50,328 nt of DNA, taken from assembly GCF_026932795.1 (NCBI RefSeq), contig NZ_JADPVH010000029.1, forward strand, positions 1-50,328. Direction: 5' to 3'. The position numbers and the translations under genes were made by a program. Below, piece after piece: positions 32,632-40,311 of this stretch (positions are counted from its first letter, which is position 1; each line of letters opens with the position of its first letter). Origin of the DNA: Paenarthrobacter sp. Z7-10. Its GTDB lineage: Bacteria > Actinomycetota > Actinomycetes > Actinomycetales > Micrococcaceae. Below the pieces are notes generated by a model. That model was not told where the DNA came from, searched no databases, and saw nothing but the letters and a program-made list of their open reading frames with translations.

Positions 32632-34253
32632 TGGGTGTGGTGGAGAAGATCGCGCAAAAGGGCGTCGACGGGCAGGACCAGCCGGTGATTCCGTTGATGG
32701 AAGAGATCCAGGGGGTTGTCACGGTTGATGGCCCCGGGGCGAAGGGTTCCTGGATCATGCGGCTGCCGTTGTTGCGGATTTTCGCTGCCCCGGCCGTCGA
32801 AGAAGTGGAGGCCGCCAAAGACGCTGGCGCGGGTCTGGGGGAGTGGACCCCGTTCGAGGAACAGGGCTCGGTGCTGCGGGTCAAGAAACGTAAAGCCGCC
32901 GCCGGGTTTTATGCCCCGGCCGTGCCCGGCGCCCCCTCGACGACCAGGCAGGCAGAGATTTTGAATACGGCGTTGATTGCCGCGCCGACGGGTGTGGCCG
33001 GTGTCGCGGCGGGCCGTGATGTGCTCTCGCAGACGGCGATCAGCAAGGACCCGGTCACGGACTACAACGCCACCCCGCGCCTGGTGACCTCCACGAACGT
33101 GTTGGTCATCGGTGATGTCGGGTCCGGGAAGTCCTCTTATACGAAGACGGTGTATGTGTTGCGGCCGTTGATCCTGCGCAACCGCCGGGCAGTGGTCATT
33201 GATAAGAAGAACGAGGGCGGCGAGGGGGAGTACGGCGAGACAGTCCGCTTCCATACGGAACCGGCGGACCGGCGGGCGGGCCGGATCAACACCCCCGTCC
33301 GGTTTGCCCTGGACGGGTCCGGGGTGAAGTTCAACATCTTGGACCGGGCGATTTCCGGGGTAAACGATGACGGGATGAACAACCAGCTCGTGTACCTGAA
33401 CACGGTCCCGGCGCTGATGCGCGAGGGCAAGGGCCCGGACGAGTGGGAGCGGAAGGCGCTGCGCCTGGCCTACCGGGCCATGCTGAAAAAGTTCGAGGGC
33501 GGGCGCACGCCTACGACTGCGGATCTGCATGACCTGCTGGGCATCATCGATCCCAAGGAACCCAGCCTGTCCGGCATGAGCCCGGATACGCTGGAACTGC
33601 TGCACAAGAGCGGCATCTCCATGAGGTTCTGCTTCAATGAGCTGCTGGAAACCTACGGGGCAATCTTCGACGGAGAAACGTCCAAGAGCGTTCAGCTGAA
33701 CAAACTGCTGACATCGTTCGATATTTCCCAGCTCCCGGACACCGGCCCCTCGATCCCGATGGTGATGGGGTTGGCGAACCTGTGGCTTTTAGGCACGGTC
33801 CGCCGGGACCGGGGTATCCGCACGAACGTCATCGTGGAGGAAGCCGGCCACATCCTGGGCGGTCCGATGGCCGTGCAGCAGCGCTCAAACATCAAACTTT
33901 CCCGCGGTCTGGGGATTTCGAACATCTACAACATCCACAAGGGAGCGACCGATGTCGAGCCCGGTTCTCCCGGGATGGCGGTCATCGAAGAAGCGCAGAC
34001 GGTGCACATCTTCCGCCAGACCCGGCCCGAGGCCGCGACCTGGTGTGTGCGCACGTTCGGCCTCAATCCGGACACGGCGGCCGACATCATGACCCTGAAG
34101 AACGGCCACCATTTCCTCAAAACCGGGGCCGAGACCTCCGAGATCGAGATCGAACATGTCCGTTCCTCCTGGGAAGTGGACATGACCAACACTGATGGGG
34201 CACTGACCGAGCGCCCCGACGCCGGCTTCGCTGAGCCGGATAGGAGCATCTGA
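32631..34253 (+). CDS. VirB4/TraC-like secretion ATPase
   Basis: About 540 residues. Walker A GDVGSGKSS lies near residues 161-169 and Walker B is NVIVEEAGHIL; further motifs EEAQTVHIFRQTRPEAATW fit the VirB4/TraC superfamily arginine-finger/Q region. VirB4 ATPases power assembly and substrate passage at the base of the channel. ATG 32631 overlaps the upstream stop as TGATG, with AAGGAAGAGAAGG upstream. It is shorter than classical VirB4 because the N-terminal domain seems to be on the preceding protein. Confidence 0.8.
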   Translation: MGVVEKIAQKGVDGQDQPVIPLMEEIQGVVTVDGPGAKGSWIMRLPLLRIFAAPAVEEVEAAKDAGAGLGEWTPFEEQGSVLRVKKRKAAAGFYAPAVPGAPSTTRQAEILNTALIAAPTGVAGVAAGRDVLSQTAISKDPVTDYNATPRLVTSTNVLVIGDVGSGKSSYTKTVYVLRPLILRNRRAVVIDKKNEGGEGEYGETVRFHTEPADRRAGRINTPVRFALDGSGVKFNILDRAISGVNDDGMNNQLVYLNTVPALMREGKGPDEWERKALRLAYRAMLKKFEGGRTPTTADLHDLLGIIDPKEPSLSGMSPDTLELLHKSGISMRFCFNELLETYGAIFDGETSKSVQLNKLLTSFDISQLPDTGPSIPMVMGLANLWLLGTVRRDRGIRTNVIVEEAGHILGGPMAVQQRSNIKLSRGLGISNIYNIHKGATDVEPGSPGMAVIEEAQTVHIFRQTRPEAATWCVRTFGLNPDTAADIMTLKNGHHFLKTGAETSEIEIEHVRSSWEVDMTNTDGALTERPDAGFAEPDRSI

Positions 34254-36088
34254 TGAGTGAGAACGCCTCGGTATCCAATCATGTCCCGGCCGGGTCGGCG
34301 GTAACGAAGGCAAAGTGGCAGATCGGCCTCACCGCCGGGATCGCGGCCGTGCTGTGGCACCTGGCCCTGGTCATCACCACGGGCATCGGGCTGGCCGATA
34401 TAGCCGCGACGTGGAAGGGCCTCCTGGCCGGGGTCAAGAGCGCCCTGACCGGCGCCCACAGCGGTTCCCCGGTCGGTGTGGGGTCCAACCCGGCGGATGC
34501 GTGGGGGTGGCCGGTGGTGGTGTGGGTGGTGCTGATCGTGGCGGTGCTCGCGGCTTGGATTGGTGCGTTGTTCGCGTTGAAGACCCGGCGTGCCAAGCGT
34601 GCCCGGGCCAAGACCGGGGAGAAGGGTCTGAGCACGGCCAGGGCGCTACAGATGCGGATCTCTGGCCCGGAGAAGTCTTCCCTGGCCCCGGCCGTCTACC
34701 GGCTGGCGGGCAAGCACATTGGGATCCGCACCGAAGACACGGCGTGCACGGTGGCCCCGCCGAAGTGGGGCAAAACAACGTTCATGGTGGCCGGGCAGGT
34801 CGTGGACGCACCGGGTTCGGTGATCACAACCAGCACCCGCCCGGACGTGCTCCGCCTGACCGTGGGAGTGCGCAAGGATCTGGGACGGGTGTATGTCGCG
34901 GATTTCGACGGGTTAAGCCAGTATCCGGATAAGGTCCGGTGGGACATGGTGGCCGGCTGCGCAGATCCGCAAATCGCCTCCGAGCGTGCCGCGGCCATGG
35001 TCAACGCCATGCCGCGCACCGGCGCCCCGTCCTCTGCCGACCGGTATTTCGATGCCGGCTGCGTAATGATCATGGAAGCGCTGCTGCACGCCGCGGCCCT
35101 GAAACCGGCCGGCACGATGCGTGATGTGCTGCGCTGGTCCCAACACTTTGAAGAGCACGAGCCGGCGAACATCCTGCGCTCCGATTCCCCGACAGTGAAA
35201 ACCTGGGCGGGGAACCTGGATGAGTGGTGCCGGACCAACAACCCGGACACTATCGGTAACACCAAAACCACGCTGGGCAAGATCACCGGTCCGATGAAGA
35301 ACGAAACCGTGCTCTCCATGTTGTGCCCGGTCGAGGGGGATGCGGGGATTGACATCAATTCCTTCACCGATGCGCCGAACACCCTGTATTGCCTGACCCG
35401 GGTATCGATGAACGCCTCCACCGCTCCCATCGTCACCGCCCTGGTCGAGTCCTTGGTGCAGGCCGCGATCCGCAAGTCCGGCAGCACCGTCTCCGGGAAG
35501 CTGGAAACCCATATGTCGCCAATCCTGGATGAGGCGGCCAACACCTGCGCGCTGCCCTCCCTGCCCTCGCTCATGTCCGAGGGCGGGGGCAACGGGATCC
35601 ACACCTCCGTGTTTGTCCAAACCTATTCCCAGCTGGTGAACCGGTGGGGTGAGGAAGGGGCAGAAACGATTTTTGATTCCGCCGCGGCGAAGACCGTGTT
35701 CGGCGGAATTTCCGATGTGAAGTTTTTGACGAAGATCTCCGAGCTGATCGGCAAGCACTGGGTCGAACACACCTCCTCCTCGTCCTCATCAGGCCAGGAC
35801 GGTGTCCCGACGGTGAACGTCTCCAAGTCCATGCAGCTCGACGCGAAGATGCGGGTCGATGAACTCCGCAAACTTCCACAGGGCAGGGTGCTGTTGATGT
35901 ATCGGGAGCTTGAAGCCGTGGTCGAGGTCGTCCCCTGGTGGGAGCGGGTAGATAGTGAGAAATTCAAGAACTCCCGCACCTGGTGCCTGGGTCAGGAAGG
36001 CATCAGCACCACAGAGGCCTCCGACGCGACCGCTGCGGAAACCACCGCCGAGCGCACCGTGGAAGCAGCCGGGACGGTGAGCGCATGA
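34253..36088 (+). CDS. TraG/VirD4-like coupling protein
   Basis: A 611-residue protein with two TM helices (about 24-50 and 87-109) and a P-loop domain: Walker A APPKWGKTT (168-176), a VITTSTRPDVL strand, and Walker B PILDEAANTC. This is the coupling ATPase that delivers the relaxase-DNA complex to the channel. It overlaps the VirB4-like stop (TGATG) with TAGGAG upstream. C-terminal 30 residues are Ala/Thr-rich. Length is normal for the family. Confidence 0.85.
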   Translation: MSENASVSNHVPAGSAVTKAKWQIGLTAGIAAVLWHLALVITTGIGLADIAATWKGLLAGVKSALTGAHSGSPVGVGSNPADAWGWPVVVWVVLIVAVLAAWIGALFALKTRRAKRARAKTGEKGLSTARALQMRISGPEKSSLAPAVYRLAGKHIGIRTEDTACTVAPPKWGKTTFMVAGQVVDAPGSVITTSTRPDVLRLTVGVRKDLGRVYVADFDGLSQYPDKVRWDMVAGCADPQIASERAAAMVNAMPRTGAPSSADRYFDAGCVMIMEALLHAAALKPAGTMRDVLRWSQHFEEHEPANILRSDSPTVKTWAGNLDEWCRTNNPDTIGNTKTTLGKITGPMKNETVLSMLCPVEGDAGIDINSFTDAPNTLYCLTRVSMNASTAPIVTALVESLVQAAIRKSGSTVSGKLETHMSPILDEAANTCALPSLPSLMSEGGGNGIHTSVFVQTYSQLVNRWGEEGAETIFDSAAAKTVFGGISDVKFLTKISELIGKHWVEHTSSSSSSGQDGVPTVNVSKSMQLDAKMRVDELRKLPQGRVLLMYRELEAVVEVVPWWERVDSEKFKNSRTWCLGQEGISTTEASDATAAETTAERTVEAAGTVSA

Positions 36089-36771
36089 GACAGGGACCAC
36101 CACCGGAAGACGAACCACTGCCCGAGGAGTCGCTGCCGCCGGAAGATGAAGACTTTATGCCCGAGGACGCGTGGCAGCCGCCCGACGCGGGCGCACCGGT
36201 CACTGGCAGGGAAGCCATGGAGGCGGCCCCTGGCGTTGAGGCGATCCCGGAGATCCTGGACCGGCTGGGGAACGTGGAGGAAGTCGCCGAGTACGTGTAT
36301 GCGGAACTTACGAACTACCCGGCCGGCGGGCCGTGGTACTGGAAGGAACTCAACCCGGCCCAACGCCACGAGCTGTGGGTGGAACTCGAGGGGTTCGTGA
36401 CCTGGCTGCAAAACCGGATCCTGTGCCACTGGTCCAACTCTGAGGGGTGGATTGCCCCGTGCTGGTACCAGCACCCGGACGCCGTGGAACTGCTGACAGC
36501 GCTCATGGTCGCCCATAAGGGCGCCTACCTGGCAAAGTCAAAGAAACCCGGTTTCGAACTGAGCGAATGGTTCACCCGCGCCCTGTGGCCCACCCTGGAA
36601 GCGTTCACCCGCCGGGCGACGTTCAAGGCATGTGTGGGCGAAAGTGAACACCGTCCCTCTTCCGGCGGGCGCGTGTTGGTAGGTTCCAGTGCGGCATTCC
36701 TGGCCTTCGTCGCTGATGAGACCGCGGCCCCGGCACCCGCCACCGACGATGAAGGGAGATCGGGTGCGTAA
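36085..36771 (+). CDS. DUF4913 protein
   Basis: A 228-residue protein with an acidic, proline-rich N terminus (PEESLPPEDEDFMPED) and a DUF4913 domain in the second half (WYWKELNPAQRHELWVELE, WIAPCWYQHPDAVELL). DUF4913 proteins recur in actinobacterial transfer operons; function unknown. ATG 36085 overlaps the TraG-like stop as ATGA. The C terminus overlaps the following start by eight bases. Confidence 0.75.
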   Translation: MRQGPPPEDEPLPEESLPPEDEDFMPEDAWQPPDAGAPVTGREAMEAAPGVEAIPEILDRLGNVEEVAEYVYAELTNYPAGGPWYWKELNPAQRHELWVELEGFVTWLQNRILCHWSNSEGWIAPCWYQHPDAVELLTALMVAHKGAYLAKSKKPGFELSEWFTRALWPTLEAFTRRATFKACVGESEHRPSSGGRVLVGSSAAFLAFVADETAAPAPATDDEGRSGA

Positions 36772-37867
36772 GGGATTCCTGGTTCTCACGGCCGTGTCAC
36801 TGCCGGTGATCTTCTTGGCGGCCCTGTTGGGGATGTCGTTGTTGGGGGCCGGCGGTTCCTCGGCGGCCGCCTGCCCGGCCGCGGCGTCCAGCACGGAGCC
36901 GGTGAAGGCCGGCACCATCCCGAACGGGTGGGCGCCCCTGGTACAGAAAGCGGCCACCGATTCCGGTGTGCCGTCCTCGGTACTGGCCGCGCAGCTGGAG
37001 GCCGAATCCGGGTGGAATCCCAAAGCGGTCTCCCCGGCCGGCGCGCAAGGCCTGTCCCAGTTCATCCCGGGCACCTGGGCCAGCTACGGCGGAGGGAAAG
37101 ACCCCTTCGACCCGGAGGCCGCAATCGCCGCGCAGGGTGCCTACATGAAAGCGTTGGTCGGCCAGGTCGGGCCACTGGCGTCCAGTTCGGGCCAGCCCGC
37201 CGTATCCCTGGCCCTGGCCGGGTACAACGCCGGGGTCGGCCGGGTCTTCCAGTACGGCGGCATCCCACCGTACGCGGAGACGCAAAACTACGTGGCCAAA
37301 ATCCTGGCCTCGGCACAAAAGTACGCCCAGAACGGTGACACCCCGGCCACGTCCGTGGCGCCACCGGCCAGCTGCACCGGCCTGTCGGTGTCCAACGCCG
37401 CGGTGTCCACCGCCGGCGATGACTACCCGTGGAAGACCACCGAACACAACGCCAATAACCCGGTGACCGGGTTCGCCTACCGCAACTGCACCGACTTCGC
37501 CTGGTGGAGGACGATGGGGCAGTTGGGTATCACCGATCAATCGAAAATGAACGCGACCCGGCTGGGTCCAGGCGATGGCGGCGACTGGGGCCTGAAATGG
37601 CAGCAGGTAGGGTGGACCGTCTCCAAGACACCGAAAGTCGGGGCCGTGATCTGGTACGCCCGCAACGCCAACGGGGTCGGTTCCTACGGGCACGTCGCCA
37701 TAGTGAAAGAAATCACCGCGGACGGGAAAGTGGTCGAGGAAGGCTATAACTTCGGTCTGCCACCCACGGGCCAGTACTACACCCGCACCATCGATCCCGG
37801 CTACCCGTCCGGATACCTGTACATTCCCACGAAAGAGCAGGCAGCGGCCTTCGGCCTGGCTGCGTGA
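36764..37867 (+). CDS. Lytic transglycosylase-CHAP peptidoglycan hydrolase
   Basis: About 367 residues: N-terminal membrane/signal helix (5-30), a GEWL-type transglycosylase domain with catalytic Glu81 (EAESGWNP) and AQGLSQFIPGTW, then a C-terminal CHAP amidase/endopeptidase domain with catalytic cysteine in NCTDFAWW and histidine in YGHVAIV. The two domains cut glycan and peptide bonds to open the wall for the secretion channel, as in TcpG/VirB1-like proteins. GTG 36764 has GAAGGGAG upstream; ATG 36749 is an alternative. Confidence 0.85.
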   Translation: MRKGFLVLTAVSLPVIFLAALLGMSLLGAGGSSAAACPAAASSTEPVKAGTIPNGWAPLVQKAATDSGVPSSVLAAQLEAESGWNPKAVSPAGAQGLSQFIPGTWASYGGGKDPFDPEAAIAAQGAYMKALVGQVGPLASSSGQPAVSLALAGYNAGVGRVFQYGGIPPYAETQNYVAKILASAQKYAQNGDTPATSVAPPASCTGLSVSNAAVSTAGDDYPWKTTEHNANNPVTGFAYRNCTDFAWWRTMGQLGITDQSKMNATRLGPGDGGDWGLKWQQVGWTVSKTPKVGAVIWYARNANGVGSYGHVAIVKEITADGKVVEEGYNFGLPPTGQYYTRTIDPGYPSGYLYIPTKEQAAAFGLAA

Positions 37868-37882
37868 GCGAAGAGGACAGCC

Positions 37883-38509
37883 ATGATGAGAAGAGCAGTG
37901 ACAGTGTTGGCGGTTGGGGCGGCCCTGGTGTTGACCGGGTGTTCGACCCAGCCAACGGCGACTCCTTTGCCCGCCGGGGCGGCAAGCTCAACCACGACAC
38001 CGGCGGCATCAGCGGCCGCCACGGCACCGGCGGCATCAGCGGCCGCCACGGCGCCGGCCGGGACGTCCGGCCAGAAGCCGGCCCCGGCCACCTCGGGCAT
38101 CCAAACGTGCCAGGTCTCTTGCGGGGACAATCCGCAGTACAACGGGCCGGCAAATCTGCCGGCCCCTTCGTGGGCGGCGGGAGACAAGGACGCCGCACTG
38201 GAAGCGGCCGTGGCCGCCATGGGCGCCTACATCAAACCGGGCACCGATCACGGAACCTGGTTTGAGGGCATTCATCCCCGGATCACGGACCAGTTCGCGA
38301 TCGAGTTGGGGAAGTTCGACCCGGCCTATTTGACGGTCTCGAAAATGACCGGCACGGCCACGGCAACGACTGATCCGAACAATCCGTTTCAGGTCGTTGT
38401 CGGTGTCCCCACCGACGATGGGGTGTACCAGGTGACGATGCTGCGCAGCACACAGACCGCATTCTGGCTGGCCAACTCCATCGTCCCCCCACTTCCCGGC
38501 AACAAATAA
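37883..38509 (+). CDS. Lipoprotein of the transfer operon
   Basis: A 208-residue secreted lipoprotein: signal peptide with lipobox LTGC (Cys at about residue 20), a low-complexity Ala/Thr/Pro linker containing two exact copies of a nine-residue unit (27-bp DNA repeats at 37998-38024 and 38025-38051), then a folded domain that ends in alternating strands (GVYQVTMLRSTQTAFWL). It probably sits on the outside of the membrane and may contribute to the channel or surface contact. No family recognised. Confidence 0.7.
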   Translation: MMRRAVTVLAVGAALVLTGCSTQPTATPLPAGAASSTTTPAASAAATAPAASAAATAPAGTSGQKPAPATSGIQTCQVSCGDNPQYNGPANLPAPSWAAGDKDAALEAAVAAMGAYIKPGTDHGTWFEGIHPRITDQFAIELGKFDPAYLTVSKMTGTATATTDPNNPFQVVVGVPTDDGVYQVTMLRSTQTAFWLANSIVPPLPGNK

Positions 38510-38519
38510 GGACGCCACC

Positions 38520-39024
38520 ATGTTCGATCTTCTTCCCGGAGTTCTCGGCACTCCCACGCTCGAGCACGCACCCGATTGGAACACCACCGCCTGGATCATC
38601 TGGTGGTCCCTGACCGGCCTCGCCGTCGCCCTGTACCTGGTCGGCGTCAACTCCATTTCCGCCTACTCCAGCCGGATCCCCGCCGGGGTCGGGGTGGTCA
38701 TGGCCGTGGCCTGCTACGTGTTCCTGTTCGTCGCGGTCGCTCAAATGTTCACGCACAGCCCCGATGGAAAACTGATCGGGATCATCTTGCTGGTCTTTCT
38801 CGTCATTGCCGGAGTAACCGGGATAGCGGCGGCCATGGCACTGAGCGGGCGCGCCCGTCTGGGGTGGATCGCCGTTGGGGCTTCTTGGTGTTTGGACGGT
38901 GGTCGGCGCCGTGGGTGAATCCGTCACAAGGATTGGCCTGGCCACCGGCATTGCCCCGTTCGGGGTGGTCGCCCTCATCGTTGCCGGGTGCTTCATCTTC
39001 TTCTCCTCCGCCCAACGGCGGTAA
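38520..39024 (+). pseudogene. Membrane protein ending the transfer operon, frameshifted
   Basis: From ATG 38520 (AAGGACGCCACC upstream) the frame encodes three TM helices (~25-45, 55-78, 87-107) and stops at 38918 with an uncharacteristic arginine-rich tail. Removing one G from the GGGG run at 38877-38880 continues the protein with LLGVWTVVGAVGESVT and a fourth hydrophobic helix (GVVALIVAGCFIFFS) to a TAA at 39022-39024. The extended protein is far more plausible. The gene is therefore either frameshifted, affected by a sequencing error at the G run, or read by slippage. Function unknown. Confidence 0.65.
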
Positions 39025-39094
39025 CAGCTCCGGGACGGGCACGGTCCACCCACCTTCCCGTGTCCGTCCCGGTCCCCGCACAGGGGCGAGACCA

Positions 39095-39125
39095 CCGTCA
39101 GGGCTACCTTTGGTAGCCCTGACGG
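39095..39125. terminator. Terminator at the convergence of the transfer operons
   Basis: Perfect 14-bp arms CCGTCAGGGCTACC (39095-39108) and GGTAGCCCTGACGG (39112-39125) with a TTT loop, then CGGTCTTTCGTTTT on the plus strand. The stop codon of the minus-strand DUF3800 gene (39104-39106) lies inside the left arm. Confidence 0.9.
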
Positions 39126-40261
39126 CGGTCTTTCGTTTTCTCCGGGGCCTCGGGGCCCGGGCCGGTATCGGCGGCCCGACGTTGGCGCAGGGCTTCCAAG
39201 GCCGCCTTGACCCGGTCCGCTCCAGTCTCGGGGAGGATCGTTTCGGCACTCCGGGTCAGGGATTCCTCGATCTTGGGTCGTACCCGGGCAGGATCGTTGG
39301 CAACCTGGCGGAGATAGACGTTCGCGGCGGCGATAAGGCGTTTCGGATCGTCCGTTCCGACGGCGTGGACTATTTCCTGCTCGACCGTGCGGCCCGCTCT
39401 GGCGGCAATGGCCCGGATGCGGGCCAGCTGCTCGCTTTCCGCCCCGGCAAATACTAGACTGGGACGTGAAGCAACAACCGGTTCCCCGCCCCGATTACGA
39501 TCGGATACGTGGCCGATGACCGGTTGGACCCCCGGACTTGGCTGCGGCAGATGGGGGTTGCTCCTTTTAACGGACACATCGGGGCCGTCGACGTGCAGGA
39601 CCGTGGAAATATCTTCCAACGGCGCGAACCAGTCGTTGTCCCCGACCGCCACTTGGCGTCGAAAGGCCCACACCGACAGGTCGGCAGCCCACAGCAGGGG
39701 TTCCTTTCCTGGCGAGGTGTGATGAAATCGTGTTGATGGGTCGATGGCGTTGCTCTCGCTAAGCCGAGTCAGAACACGGTTGTCGTCCCTGTCCCCATGG
39801 GGATAGTAGTTGATGTTCCTCGATTCAAGCACCATCAACCGCACGGCATTGCTGCCGGATCCGCGGGTGACTTCCTTAGCCAACGCCCCCAAGCACTCAT
39901 CACGGGCTTGGTGCATGCCGGGGTCTTCCCGACGGACCTCCGATTGGACCGTGATGATGTTGTAGTCAACGGCCTCTGCCAGGTAGTCGATCATCTCGGC
40001 GATGACCCTTTTCCCCGGTTCCGTCCGATAGGCCTCGGTGGTGTGCCAGTACCGGCTCCCCGGGATGTCCATCAACACATCCCGGATAAGCGAGCCTTGG
40101 TTACGGCCGACAATGACCGCCGACATCATGTAAAAGGGGCGCTCGTTATTGCGCAGTGGCTCCCTGTAAGACTCATCGATGAACGCGACGGGCCCCTTCG
40201 TGCGCGTATAGAGAGTGCTCAGAACTGGATCGGTCAGACCGAAACCGTGCATCCCGCTCAT
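39104..40261 (-). CDS. DUF3800-like protein, long form
   Basis: A 385-residue protein. VAFIDESYRE (Asp29, Glu30) and GKEPLLWAADLSVWAF are the DUF3800 signature acids, suggesting an RNase H-like fold. Residues ~255-385 form an extra helical, charged C-terminal part not present in the short relative at 20977. It follows the relaxase gene on the same strand after 50 bases, so it may be co-expressed with transfer functions. The start (ATG 40261) has no good ribosome-binding site; ATG codon 4 with GAGCGGG is possible. Function unknown. Confidence 0.7.
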   Translation of the reverse strand: MSGMHGFGLTDPVLSTLYTRTKGPVAFIDESYREPLRNNERPFYMMSAVIVGRNQGSLIRDVLMDIPGSRYWHTTEAYRTEPGKRVIAEMIDYLAEAVDYNIITVQSEVRREDPGMHQARDECLGALAKEVTRGSGSNAVRLMVLESRNINYYPHGDRDDNRVLTRLSESNAIDPSTRFHHTSPGKEPLLWAADLSVWAFRRQVAVGDNDWFAPLEDISTVLHVDGPDVSVKRSNPHLPQPSPGVQPVIGHVSDRNRGGEPVVASRPSLVFAGAESEQLARIRAIAARAGRTVEQEIVHAVGTDDPKRLIAAANVYLRQVANDPARVRPKIEESLTRSAETILPETGADRVKAALEALRQRRAADTGPGPEAPEKTKDRRQGYQR

Positions 40262-40311
40262 GGAAGTGCCCGCTCAGTCCGACACCGGAAGGAGATCGAC
40301 ATGAGCCGAGC

